From NCBI GenBank assembly GCA_022570795.1, contig JAKUDP010000007.1, positions 1,860,001 to 1,924,000 of the forward strand: a DNA stretch of 64,000 bases, given 5' to 3'. This document shows positions 21,854 to 31,899 of the stretch, piece by piece. The position numbers and the translations under genes were made by a program. The notes under the pieces are model-generated. The model made no database searches. It worked only from the letters and a program-made list of their open reading frames with translations, and was not told the origin of the DNA. The DNA comes from Sphaerulina vaccinii (lineage: Eukaryota; Ascomycota; Dothideomycetes; Mycosphaerellales; Mycosphaerellaceae). Position 1 is the first letter of the stretch; each line of letters starts with the position of its first letter.

Positions 21854-22975
21854 ATGCCTCTGAATGAACAGCGGCCGACCACGTCGACCATGGCGCCCGG
21901 AGACTCTGAGCTCAACCACAACTTTGCAGGCCGCAGTCCCAGTCGCCTCTATGAGAACATTGCCTTGGTTGCTAACACTGCTCTGCCATCACCCTTTATG
22001 AATGGCTTCTGCCTTGACAACCAAGATCTCCTTCAGCCCCAACCAAGTGACACATTCGTGCCACCAGAGCAAGTCAACACTCGAAAGCGGTCTCGAGACG
22101 AGAGCGAGCTCAATCTTTTGCAGCTGACTGCCAATGATGTCCTAGAATCCTGTCAACCCGGGGCAACGTCCGAGCTTGCCTACAGAGAGTCTGCACAAGA
22201 GGGTCGAGCCATGAGCATGCCAAGTTTCGTAACCTTCGGACAGCATGAGGCCGCAGCATTGACGCGACGCCAAACAGATTCTTCTCTAGGTGGCCTGACA
22301 ACGATTTACGAGGCTGCAGGAGCCTTCCCGCAAGGAGAACGCTCGTTCGAAGCACATATGCTCAACACATCGATGACCACAGGGCGGGCCTGGGCACCAG
22401 TATCAGCATACTCGGGCCACGGACCTGTCACGCGTATAAGAACATCCTCCTCGACGTACCCAGAAGGCCACCGAAGGGCTTCTTCGCGTGACCCGGCAGC
22501 TACAAGGCCCCCCAAACGTGGCCGCAAGAACACGAACTCAGATCCGCCTTCCCTGCCTCCACAAAACGCAGTCTACATGAATGGGACAGAACCCATCCCA
22601 CTCGAAATCCTCGCAATCGTCACAGCAATCAAAGTTCTTCCGCGTAAAGCTACATATCCTGCACCAACTGCGCTCCGCGCTGTCGAAGGTATGAATCAGC
22701 GTAATGGCTTCTTGACGAAGCACTCGCCACTCATGCCGTGGTATGGTGATACGAGACTGTTCGAGGAGAAGTGGTGGAAGTATTTGTATGTGGGAGGAAT
22801 GGCGAGGCAGAAGCTGGTTAAGGAGATGGGGGAGAGTGATGAGCCTGCCTTTGTCGGTGAGGTGAGGAGTGACAAGGTGGTTGCAGAGGAGGATAAGGAG
22901 AATCGGACTCCTTATCCGGCTTCTGCTGATCAGATGTGGGAGGCTGCTGATGAGAGGATGCAGGGAGATGAATGA
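21854..22975 (+). CDS. Hypothetical protein with C-terminal GDTRLF-type domain (homologue of 7023-7793)
   Basis: This single-exon frame encodes 373 residues; the start at 21854 is the first in-frame ATG. The N-terminal 220 residues are low-complexity and polar, with a basic patch (RPPKRGRKN) that could be a nuclear localisation signal. From MNGTEPIPLEILAIVTAIK a compact domain runs to GDTRLFEEKWWKYLYVGG. The homologous domain closes the protein at 7023-7793, with the same order: Ile-Pro, a Val/Ile-rich strand, ALR, an Asn/Arg-Gly segment, then GDTRLF and an aromatic YLY. A Glu/Asp-rich tail follows. I do not recognise a named family. Function is unknown; the basic patch suggests a nuclear role but is weak evidence. 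Confidence 0.65.
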   Translation: MPLNEQRPTTSTMAPGDSELNHNFAGRSPSRLYENIALVANTALPSPFMNGFCLDNQDLLQPQPSDTFVPPEQVNTRKRSRDESELNLLQLTANDVLESCQPGATSELAYRESAQEGRAMSMPSFVTFGQHEAAALTRRQTDSSLGGLTTIYEAAGAFPQGERSFEAHMLNTSMTTGRAWAPVSAYSGHGPVTRIRTSSSTYPEGHRRASSRDPAATRPPKRGRKNTNSDPPSLPPQNAVYMNGTEPIPLEILAIVTAIKVLPRKATYPAPTALRAVEGMNQRNGFLTKHSPLMPWYGDTRLFEEKWWKYLYVGGMARQKLVKEMGESDEPAFVGEVRSDKVVAEEDKENRTPYPASADQMWEAADERMQGDE

Positions 22976-23007
22976 GAGCGTGATGTAAGTAGACATCTCT
23001 ACAGAAG

Positions 23008-25752
23008 CTAAGAGCTTGTCACAGCAATGATGTACTTCCCAGGCTTGAGCTTTACACTCTGAGCAGTCCCGTCAATAGCCCACTTCTCTTTACCCGCTCT
23101 TTCAATCTCCGCTCCACCATGCCTGACAGGCATTTCGAACTCACAAGTCGTACTCATCGGTACAGTCACCTTCACGACCCACTTGCCACTCTCCCTCTTC
23201 TGGGCACGCACCTCAATCATCCCATAAGGACAATCCACACTCCCCTTCACCTCTCCAAACTCTTCCTCCCAACACGGCCTCAATTTCCACCTCCTATACC
23301 CATCTTCAATCCCATACACCCCCAACACAGTATCATACATCCACTCATACACCGTCCCAAGCATATCATGACATTTACTCCTACATTCATCTTGCCAAAA
23401 CTCCAATAACGTAGTTTCTCCTCTTCGCAAGAAACGCATATATGAAGGATGTTCTTCTTGCCTTGCCATAGCGAGGACGATATCTGGTCGTCGAAGGTCG
23501 CGAAGTGTGTTGAAGAGGTACCTTAGGCCGATTTCTCCGGATCGCATTATGGAGTCTGTGATGTCTGGGGTTGAGAGGAAGGAGGCTTGGATGGCTGAGA
23601 TGTGCTGAGAGGGTACGAGTTGGAATTGAAGAGCGATGGCTTGGGCGATTGAGATGCAGTCTTTTTGTGGGAAGTTGTCGAGGGAGGTGTAGTATGCCCC
23701 ACGCCCGGGGTCGTCGGTGATGAGGAGGTTTTCGTTGTAGCCTTTGTAGATTCGTTGACTTTCTTTGCCCCAACGCTCGACGTCTTGGGGAAGGCTCAGC
23801 TCGGAAGCCATCATCTCGAGACATTGCAGACACTTGTAGTATACTGCTGTCTCGATATTGGCTTGTAGATTCCCGAAGGCGATGTCTCGACCCCAGTCTC
23901 CAAGACCATGCATTATGAGTCCACCTTTTCTTTCCCAGGTTTGCATATATTCGATGTATCGAACAGCCGTTCCATAGACCTTTGGAATGACATGCGTAGA
24001 GCCATAGTAAGTCTTGAGAATCTCGGGTATGAAACATATCGCACAACTCCACGTGATGCAGTTCCTCATCGGTCCACACATGAATCTCGTATCGGGAGCC
24101 ATGTTTGGTATGAAGCCAGAAGGCTCTTGAGCGTCGATGATGTCTTCCAAGATCTTACTATGCAGTGACTCGATATCGCGTATGTATTGTGTTGCAGGCG
24201 CTAAAAGGTGTGTGACCTCTAGCCAGCCGAACTTTTCGATCTGAGGGCAATCTGTGTGGTAGCTGAAGAGATTGGATGTAAAGGAGTAATAGCAGGCGTT
24301 GATGAGCTGATTAATGTCTTCTTTGTCTGTAGTGAGCGAGCCTAGCTTCTTGGCTGCTGTTGAGACGTGTTGGCCGACGCAGGAGTGGATGACTGAGAAG
24401 CCTTGGCCGGCTTCAGGAGAGACGCCTTCGATTTGGATGTAGCGAGCGCTGGTGAAGCTGAAGTCTGGTTGCCAGATCTCCGGAGAGCCTGTGCCTGCTA
24501 GGGTGAACTTGGAGTATACATGCGTTTCGAACTCCTTGAACAGTGGATCGGGCATCAACACGAAACCTTCTTCGTCCACTGTCTCGGCATAGCGAACAAT
24601 GATTTCGGAGCCAGCTTCACCTTCGACAGCAATCTTGACCATTATCGAAGAGTTCTGACCAAGATCATATGCCACGACCCCTGGCTTCAAAGTCCTGATG
24701 GACTTCGGCTCGAAAGTCTCATGAAGTGTTACAGGAGGTTGATGCTGATACTTCAACTCTCCTCGAGGGCCAGTCACTGGCTTTGCAGCCTTCCAAGAAG
24801 AAGAAGAGTCATCATATGCAGCCGTGTCCCAACCAAGTGGATATGCTCGCCGATCATGATCCTCAGAAGCATAGATATTCGCAAGAGTGGTAGCACTTCT
24901 ACGCACTTTCCACTCCTCTCCAGAGATGATAGTATTGTGTGTACCATCTTCATCAAGTAGGTGCAACTCAGCAAAGAAGCACAGCTCATTACCATGTCTA
25001 ACATATGTCTGATCTTCGTAATTTGGCCAGAAGAAACGATCTCCTTGATCACCAGCATAGAAGCCATTACCGATGTGCGCGCCAATGGCATTACCGCCTT
25101 CCTGGAGATGAGCAGTCAAGTCGTATGCCACAAACTGCACTGTTCGATGATAGTTCGTCCAGCCAGGGTCGAGAACATGATCTGAAGCAGGTTTGCCATT
25201 GACGCTCAAATTAAAGTGACCGAGACCTGAGGCGAAGAGAATGGCTCGAGCAGGCTTCTTTTGAAGCGAAAGTGTCTTGCGAACGTAAAGAGGCTTATCG
25301 CCACCATCTCCGACCCACACACTTTTCCATCTGTTCGGTTCGTCTTCGAACCAGCTTCTGAAGATAAGACTGGTATGCGGCATATAAGTCTGATTCATGC
25401 TATACGGAGGAAGCCTGTGAGATCGTGGGTAGGCCGTGAAGAAGTGGTTGGGAGTAGACCTGTAAGACTTTCCATGTTGGTCCCAAACGGTGATATGCCA
25501 GTAGTAGGATTTGGTAGATTCGAAGCCGTTGTCCAACTTACACAGTACATTGCGTTGGCAATCTGATTGAACCTCGCCTGTGTCCCAAGTTATCGGCGAG
25601 TCTGGTTCCGTTGACTTGTTCAACACGATCCGGTATGCTGTCTGGAGCAAGTCTGGATCTTCGCTGATCAGTGACCAGTGAAAGCGTAGCTCGTCCTCAT
25701 CGATGCCCAGAGTTTCATGATAGCCATGTATGCCGCAGTTGACGACTTCCAT
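23008..25752 (-). CDS. Alpha-L-rhamnosidase, GH78
   Basis: This single-exon gene encodes 914 residues, close to the usual length for fungal GH78. The enzyme removes terminal L-rhamnose from glycosides such as flavonoid rhamnosides or pectic side chains. Domain order fits: an N-terminal fibronectin-like module (FHWSLISEDPDLLQTAYRI), the carbohydrate-binding region with LFASGLGHFNLSVNG and ALDxxxG-like DPGWTNYHRTVQ, a concanavalin-like stretch (VVAYDLGQNSSIMVKI), then the six-hairpin catalytic domain with FGWLEVTHLLAPATQYI, DWGRDIAFG and LLEFWQDECRSKCH, and the C-terminal beta-domain. There is no signal peptide, so the enzyme is probably intracellular and acts on imported small rhamnosides. It is divergent from a sugar transporter 631 bp away, supporting a shared uptake-and-hydrolysis role. 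No lesion is seen. Confidence 0.93.
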   Translation of the reverse strand: MEVVNCGIHGYHETLGIDEDELRFHWSLISEDPDLLQTAYRIVLNKSTEPDSPITWDTGEVQSDCQRNVLCKLDNGFESTKSYYWHITVWDQHGKSYRSTPNHFFTAYPRSHRLPPYSMNQTYMPHTSLIFRSWFEDEPNRWKSVWVGDGGDKPLYVRKTLSLQKKPARAILFASGLGHFNLSVNGKPASDHVLDPGWTNYHRTVQFVAYDLTAHLQEGGNAIGAHIGNGFYAGDQGDRFFWPNYEDQTYVRHGNELCFFAELHLLDEDGTHNTIISGEEWKVRRSATTLANIYASEDHDRRAYPLGWDTAAYDDSSSSWKAAKPVTGPRGELKYQHQPPVTLHETFEPKSIRTLKPGVVAYDLGQNSSIMVKIAVEGEAGSEIIVRYAETVDEEGFVLMPDPLFKEFETHVYSKFTLAGTGSPEIWQPDFSFTSARYIQIEGVSPEAGQGFSVIHSCVGQHVSTAAKKLGSLTTDKEDINQLINACYYSFTSNLFSYHTDCPQIEKFGWLEVTHLLAPATQYIRDIESLHSKILEDIIDAQEPSGFIPNMAPDTRFMCGPMRNCITWSCAICFIPEILKTYYGSTHVIPKVYGTAVRYIEYMQTWERKGGLIMHGLGDWGRDIAFGNLQANIETAVYYKCLQCLEMMASELSLPQDVERWGKESQRIYKGYNENLLITDDPGRGAYYTSLDNFPQKDCISIAQAIALQFQLVPSQHISAIQASFLSTPDITDSIMRSGEIGLRYLFNTLRDLRRPDIVLAMARQEEHPSYMRFLRRGETTLLEFWQDECRSKCHDMLGTVYEWMYDTVLGVYGIEDGYRRWKLRPCWEEEFGEVKGSVDCPYGMIEVRAQKRESGKWVVKVTVPMSTTCEFEMPVRHGGAEIERAGKEKWAIDGTAQSVKLKPGKYIIAVTSS

Positions 25753-26383
25753 GTTTGAGGTGATCGAAAGTGTTAATATGCATTCAGAGCGGTGTCATGA
25801 AAAAGATCCAGATCTTTCCTGTGACAGCTCATGTTGTGCAACTGCACATCGTGTCCGTGATCTGACAGAACCGTACTTCTGTGTGTAGTGTGAAGACTCG
25901 GCGAGAGCTAGCCCGGTATAGACGCCGCGAGAACATCGGCTTGGTAGCGCCATTTGAGTGCGAGTTTTGACTGGTGTTCATTGATGCGTTGATCTTGTCT
26001 CAAGTAGTACGGAATACCGGCATTGGCACCCGGGTGCGATTCTTGTGGAGATATGCGGACGATGTGGAGACGATTTGGAGGATGCCCACCCTTTCCGCAA
26101 TCATGCACTCGGCATGCATTCACGCGTGCCTTGTCGAGATGTCCCGAAACAAAAGCTTGTCTCGACGTGCGCAGCCATATACACCAAGTGACTAACGCCA
26201 CAAGACACTGCCTTGGTATGCAGTCCGTTAGAGTAGTCGATCTCGGGTCAAAGTGGTCTTGGTAGTCTTGGGATGGTGTCCAAAGTGTCCAAAGTGTCCT
26301 TTGGTGTCTGTATATCAGGAATGTAGATCTCCCCAGATCTCACTCCGCATTCTCCAGCTTCCCCACCAGGCACGTTGTCCAGT
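25753..26383. promoter_or_regulatory. Shared divergent promoter region, rhamnosidase / sugar transporter
   Basis: These 631 bp between divergent genes allow co-regulation. A short direct repeat of GTGTCCAAA (two full copies plus a partial GTGTCC) sits at about 26277-26301, about 100 bp upstream of the transporter ATG; it could be a regulator site or chance. No other motif is evident. Confidence 0.4.
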
Positions 26384-27962
26384 ATGGGAAGAGCTATCAC
26401 GTTTGCGTCCAGTGCCTTCTTGGCCATTGGAGGTGAGGACCAAGCCTATGATCAGTGCTGAGTTGAATACTGACATGCTGTTGCAGGTTTCCTCTTTGGC
26501 TATGACTCTGGTATTATTACCTCCACGATCGCCCAGCCTGAGTTCATCGACTACTTCAACCGACCATCTGACTCTGTTACTGGAGCCATCGTGTCCGTCT
26601 TCCAAGGTGGTGCTATGCTGGGAACGATCTTCAATATGCTCTTCGCCAACAAGCTCGGACGCAAACGGACCATCTTCTTGGGATCGCTCATATCGCTTCT
26701 TGGAGGAGCTCTACAAGCCGGTGCTGCGGCCATGGCTATGCTGATGGTAGGACGTGTCCTAGGAGGAGTGGCAGTTGGTATTCTTACATCCACCATACCA
26801 CTGTACGCTGCAGAGCTTTCCGAGCCAAAGTGCAGAGGTCTCCAATCGGGTCTGTTGCAGTGGTTCCTGAGCTGGGGCTTCCTCGTGGCACAGTGGCTAG
26901 GATATGGTCTCTCCTTCACCAATACGTCTGTCCAATGGCGATTTCCACTCGCATTTCAGTGCCTTCCAGCCATCATCTTGCTGGCGGGCATCTGGTTCTT
27001 GCAGGAGAGCCCAAGATGGCTCATGGAGAAGGATCGAGTCGAAGAGGCGCACGCAGTTCTCCTCAAGTTGCGATCTGGGCAACCTCAGGATATGGTTGAC
27101 CTCGAGCTTAGCGAGATTCGTGACGTTCTTGTCGCAGACAGGCTGCACAACCAGACCTCGTGGACTGTGATCTTCACGAAGCGTTCCTGGCTCAAGCGTC
27201 TGCTTCTCGGCTGTGGTGTCCAGGCCTTTGGACCACTCTCTGGTATCAATGTTATCAGTAAGTGATCAATACACTGTGTCCACTAGTGTAAAGCAGAAAA
27301 GCTAATGCTTCGCAGACTACTACGGACCACGTATCTACGAGATACTCGACATTGACACTCGCACATCTCTGCTGATCATCGGCATCAGTGGCGCGCTTTC
27401 TGTCGTATACTGCACCATCGGGCTCCTGGTCATCGATAAGATCGGTCGTGTCAAGCCATTGATCCTGTCCGCTGCTGGTATGGCTGGAGCACTGGTCGCT
27501 AATGCTGCAATGAGTCAACACCTCAATGCGAACAATACCAACCAGTTGCGTGCCATGGTGGCAATGAACTTCGTGTTCTCGCTGTTCTACACTCCACTGG
27601 GTATCATTTCATGGGTGTATCCTGCTGAGATCTTCCCCGTGCAGGTCAGAGCTCTGGGTAATGCCATCACGACGTTCACAAACTGGACTGTCAACTTGAT
27701 CTTTGCACAGTTCTCACCTCAGGCACTTACGGCGATCGGGTTCCGGTACTTCTATGTCTTCTTTGCCTTCAACGTGGTAGCGCTGATCTGCTACGTCTTC
27801 TTCTACCCAGAGACGAAGGGCAAGACGCTGGAACAAATGGATGTCTTGTTCGGAGACCAGTTAGTGCCGCATGCTCTCGAGGATCCTGATGCAGCGAGAG
27901 CGGCGGAGAAGGAGATGGATATCCAGATTGTGGAGCGTGTGGCCGATGAAAGTCGAGTGTAG
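26384..27962 (+). CDS. MFS sugar transporter
   Basis: There are three exons: 26384-26432, 26487-27257 and 27316-27962 (488 residues). The sugar-porter signatures are clear: GYDSGIITSTI in TM1, the loop motif NKLGRKRTIF (G-R-K/R), GRVLGGVAVGILTSTIPLYA in TM4, PRWLMEKDR at the end of the N-half, SGINVINYYGP in TM7, the second-half D-x-x-G-R motif (DKIGRVKP), and PAEIFPVQVR with the terminal PETKGKTLEQMD. Twelve membrane segments are expected at the plasma membrane. The start at 26384 gives a short cytosolic N-terminus. It is divergent from the GH78 rhamnosidase, so rhamnose or a rhamnosylated glycoside is a plausible substrate (inference). It is intact. Confidence 0.93.
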
Positions 27963-28385
27963 GCAGAGATAGGGAGTTCAGATACTCTTGCAGGCTCAGT
28001 TCGTGGTCCATGCCAAGAGATTTTCGAAATTCGTACTTTTCTGAGTATATGCTTTCGATGGCCTTCACTCGTAAGATCTGTCGTTTGCAAGTGCTCGGAA
28101 TCGTATACTTGTGATCGTGCCTGTCCAGGTTATGCTTGGTCTCATTAATTGCAAGCCAAAAAAAAGAAATATGCATGTTTCTATCAGAAACATCGGCGGT
28201 GAAGTGTAGAACATGGCGGCCACAGCTGTCCTGCATTGTAGGTGCTGGTCAGAGCGGCATTTGATCGTTGTCGCTGCCCTGGAGTCAGCTCCAACGGGTC
28301 AAAAAGTCGAAAAGTCGAATTGTGGTATTTTCGACAGAGGAAGCTGGCGACGACGACGACAACGACACCAACGGCAAAAGAATGA
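27963..28385. other. Intergenic region between transporter and tRNA-Tyr
   Basis: Nothing supported beyond the transporter 3' untranslated region and the tRNA terminator at its right edge (TTTT on the minus strand at 28376-28379). Confidence 0.3.
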
Positions 28386-28525
28386 TCTCCCAACGCGGGA
28401 TCGAACCGCGGGCCTCAAGATAACAGGGTGATACCATTACAGTCTGAATGAATCGTCAGTTTGGCGCTTGTGTGGTCTTGATGAGAAGATCTTACCTTGC
28501 GCTCTTCCAGCTGAGCTATTGAGAG
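28386..28525 (-). tRNA. tRNA-Tyr (GUA) with a 15-nt canonical intron and an extra 52-nt GT-AG insert
   Basis: On the minus strand the acceptor arms CTCTCAA (28525-28519) and TTGGGAG (28393-28387) pair, with discriminator A at 28386. The D arm is GCTC/GAGC, the T arm CGCGG-TTCGATC-CCGCG, and both internal promoter boxes (TAGCTCAGCTGG and GGTTCGATCCC) are present. A TTTT terminator lies 7 nt downstream. The anticodon stem CAAGA/TCTTG with loop CTGTAA...A forms only after removing two inserts. One is the usual intron after position 37 (28422-28436). The other is 52 nt (28444-28495) placed inside the 5' strand of the anticodon stem, between CAAG and ACTGTAA. It begins GTAAGA, has ACTGAC 15-16 nt before its end and finishes TTCAG, the signals of a fungal spliceosomal intron. 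Removing both gives a standard cloverleaf. Confidence 0.85.
28444..28495 (-). other. Spliceosomal-type intervening sequence inside tRNA-Tyr
   Basis: 52 nt with GTAAGA at the 5' end, a CTGAC branch-like site and CAG at the 3' end, on the tRNA's strand. It interrupts the anticodon stem, a place where nuclear tRNA introns are not expected. The exact border is ambiguous by one G at each end, but the GT-AG choice restores the cloverleaf. Confidence 0.7.
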
Positions 28526-29147
28526 TAGCGATGTTTGTTTCACACCGAATAGCCTATCCTAAGTGGATGATAGTGCCTGGTTCAAGCTGTATATGTAGCT
28601 GCAATCGTGGCCAGAAGTCGTAAGCAGCAAATCACCGCAATCTTGGGTGGCGCCAGCGTGGAAGGTGGAGAGCTCCGCTTGCGGACAGCTTAAAGCTGCA
28701 TCTTCTTGACTTCAGGGCAATCGACAACCATCGATCTCAGCCGCCACGCATTGACTTCGTTGTCTTGGAAGTCCTTGATATATCGTGATATGTGGCCACA
28801 GTATGATTACTCAGGCATGACAGAACCGCCAAGAGGCTTTCGCGAGTCTTGAGATGAGGGTGATCTGCCATTTGAGATCTGCGAGCAGCAAAGTGCGAGA
28901 AGTCTTGTCCAAGAAAGTAGAGGTCGCATCCGTTCTCACCGGCTTCAGGATATCTTTCAGAGCTCTGCGGCAGATCAGCACGCATCTTCGATGCTATCAC
29001 CGCCGCCACTACAGATACTGTATGCGTGTCCTGTCCTTAAGTTCGTTGTGGTAAGGACTATGTTATTTGTTGAAGTTCATGTTGACAAATGTAACAAGCG
29101 AGAAGCGAGGTTAGCGCCAAGCCCGCTAGCGTCGGGAGTGTCACTAT
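28526..29147. other. Region between tRNA-Tyr and the RIP island
   Basis: No supported gene. Base composition is ordinary up to about 29150, then changes abruptly to AT-rich after 29216. Short frames show no family resemblance. Confidence 0.3.
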
Positions 29148-29274
29148 CTAGTCTTAGTCATCAGATCACGTGCTTAGGACAAGCTATTCCGCGCGTGGTC
29201 TAAGGGCCCAACTGGCTTTTTTAGTAATATTAATTAGCTTCTATATACTAATTTTATATATATACTAATTAGCT
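29148..29274 (+). repeat. Left terminal inverted repeat of the island
   Basis: Contains CTAGTCTTAGTCATCA, then a diverged stretch, then a block ending GGGCCCAACTGGC, then the AT block ATATACTAATTAGCT. The same blocks occur in reverse order and complement at the right edge. Confidence 0.6.
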
Positions 29275-30293
29275 TATTCAAACGGATTCATATAGCGACG
29301 ACGATAGCAGATATCAAATTAGAGAAACTAAAAAGTACAAAGTATAGTATAAGGTATAGAGAACAAGTATATAATATCTAAAATCCCTATTCTAAATAAT
29401 ATATATATAAAAATATATATTAGGTAGTTTTTATATATTATATAGGCCGATACTACTACTTTCTAGATACTACTTCTTCTACTATAGACGAGCTCTACTA
29501 ACTAGACAAAGTATATATAGTACCTAAAATATATAGAAATCTAGTAATAAAGAGTTTTTATACAATACTTCGTATTAAAGACTAGAAATATAGTTAGTCT
29601 ACGAGAGTCGCTAAGTAGCCTTAGGTAATATTATTCTTCGAATCTAAGTCTACTAAGTTCGAGAATCGATCGAGGAGTAGAGTAGGAGGTAGGCTATCGA
29701 CTAGGAGTATATATAGAAGTACTAGAGATATAGATATTAGTAAATTGTTCGATATAAGCTTTTCTAGTCTAGGTAGAGAGGATAGTAACAGCGACCTATC
29801 TAACGTAGAATCTTATATAAGCGATCTTATTCTAAATAAAGTTAATATTTTAGAAGGCCTAGAAAGCAATATATAATAGCTAAGAGTCTGCAATTAAGTA
29901 TAGAAAGTATTCGGAGGCCTACTAGGTAGACCTAATTACTATACTACTCTAAAGTACAAGGCTATATAGCAGATATTTATTAGGAAGGTAATAGAGTTCC
30001 TAGTTAATAAGTCTAAAGCTCGGTTAAAGTCGAAAGTATATATTATACTCTAAGAGGTATAGGTAGAAAACTAGTTAAGCTAGGTTGTATTCTATAAGAA
30101 TTAGTAGACTTTGTAGCTAAAGCCTAGAGCCGGTATAGATAGTAGGTAGTATGCTACGCTTACTATTCTAACTAAATATATAGAAGCAATCTAGAAGCTT
30201 GCGAAAGACTTTATATATAGAATTCTAAAAGTATAGATCTAGGTAGTATATATAAGTATAGTAGGCTAGCTAGCTCTAGATAGCGAGTCGGAC
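29275..30293. other. Degraded AT-rich sequence, left part of the island
   Basis: About 1 kb of stop-dense sequence between the left terminal repeat and the retrotransposon. Runs such as the Lys/Leu-rich frame near 29990-30110 hint at former coding sequence, but no family can be named. Confidence 0.3.
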
Positions 30294-30298
30294 TAGTA

Positions 30299-30522
30299 TA
30301 TAAGGGTAGGGGTATATAGTAATATATAGAGCGCTAGTTAATAAGAGTATTAGTTATATAAACTAATCCTTACCTCCGTAAAGGATATAGGAGCTCTTAG
30401 AGTTATAGAGCAACTATATACTATATATACCCTACTTTTAGAACTAAGAATATAAGATTGCCTAGCAATCTAGATTCTCTTTTTAGAGTTAAGATACTAT
30501 ATTCTTAGACCTAGCTTTTATA
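30299..30522 (-). repeat. 3' LTR (224 bp)
   Basis: Direct repeat partner of 37135-37358. The 5-bp TAGTA duplication lies immediately to its left and the polypurine tract immediately to its right. Confidence 0.88.
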
Positions 30523-31899
30523 TTTATCTCCTTTCTCTAAGAAGCTACTCTTAGCAATATTCTAGCGAGAATATATATACTCCTTATAGTAGTATATTAT
30601 ATAATATACTTATTACTACCTATATATTATATATATATAGATTCTATAATATTCTATATAATTTATATTATTAGCTTTAGTTTTAGTATTCTTAGTATTA
30701 GCCTAATTCCTATAACTTTAGCTTTACTTTATAATAATAGTAAAGAGTTACTATATAACTTATATATAATACGTAATCGCTACTTACTAGTCGCTACTAC
30801 CTAGCGACTACGATAAATATATATTTAGAACTTCTTCTTAGTTTCTTTTCTTCTTTATAAATATATATATATATAATCGGCCTTTTACTACTTATAGTAG
30901 CACTATCTCTTATATATTAGTACTCGCTACGTACGTACTATATACCTATTCTATAAGTATAATAGCTACTCGCCGCGCTTGCGCTATACTTAACTACCTA
31001 CCTTATACTCCTAACAATCTCGCCCTCTCTCTTAAGTAGGATATTTTAGTATACTCTTACTACCTTCTATATATAATAGACTATATATATACTTAGTAAA
31101 CTTAAGTCTAATACAAGTCGCCTACTAACTAAATATATATTATAGCTACTATAGAGACCTATAATAGTATAATAAAAGTCGGCAAAGTAAGAAAGTATAC
31201 TCGCTACTCTTATAGCTACTATATCTATATCTATATCGAGAATGCTAACCTACGTCGGCAGGCGCGCTAGGTACTCTTCTACCGCGCTAAGCTTAATCGC
31301 CTTATACTAGGCATATACTAGAATTAGATCAAGCGCTGCCTTACCTGCCTCCTACTCTTTATTAATAAGACTAAGTGCCTTATCTAGGCTAATAGTAGCA
31401 AATTACTCGGAGAGTTTGAGATACCTAAGAAGGGCGTATCTACTATATAGGTAGGTCGTAGTAATAGTATGGCTGCTAGCAAATTCCTCTTAGACTAGAC
31501 TATAGCTAACTTTACCTAAGCTTAATTCGAGCTCTCCTTCGAGGTATAATATACTTCTATACTCCTACTCTAGTATAATATATATATATTATACCCGATA
31601 CTAATAGTCTTTATAGGCCTAGTATATAAATAGCGCTACTACTTCTACCCTCGAAACTACCCTCGCTACTACCTACCTAGATAGTAGCAATTAGGAAGAG
31701 AGTAGCCTCTCTAATATCGAAGAGGAGGAGGAGGTAGAGGAAGGAGAAGAGAAGAAAGAGAGAGAGAATGAGAAAGTAGTAGAAGAAGAGAATAACAAGA
31801 TAGGCAAGGCAGATAAGGCTAATAATAGCAACGCTATCGAGTAGCCTACTCGCTACCTATACTCTATAAGAAGAGGCCCTAGGTAGGTATAAAGTTACC

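Noticed and set aside
28444..28495. Possibility that the 52-nt tRNA insert is a mobile fragment or a second endonuclease-type intron
   Set aside because: It has donor, branch and acceptor signals of a spliceosomal intron and no bulge-helix-bulge-like pairing that I could see, so the spliceosomal reading was preferred; not excluded.
29190..29210. GTGGTCTAAGG at the left island edge resembling a tRNA-Leu/Ser A-box region
   Set aside because: There is no B-box or pairing arms, and the same block recurs inverted at the other edge, so it is better explained as terminal repeat.
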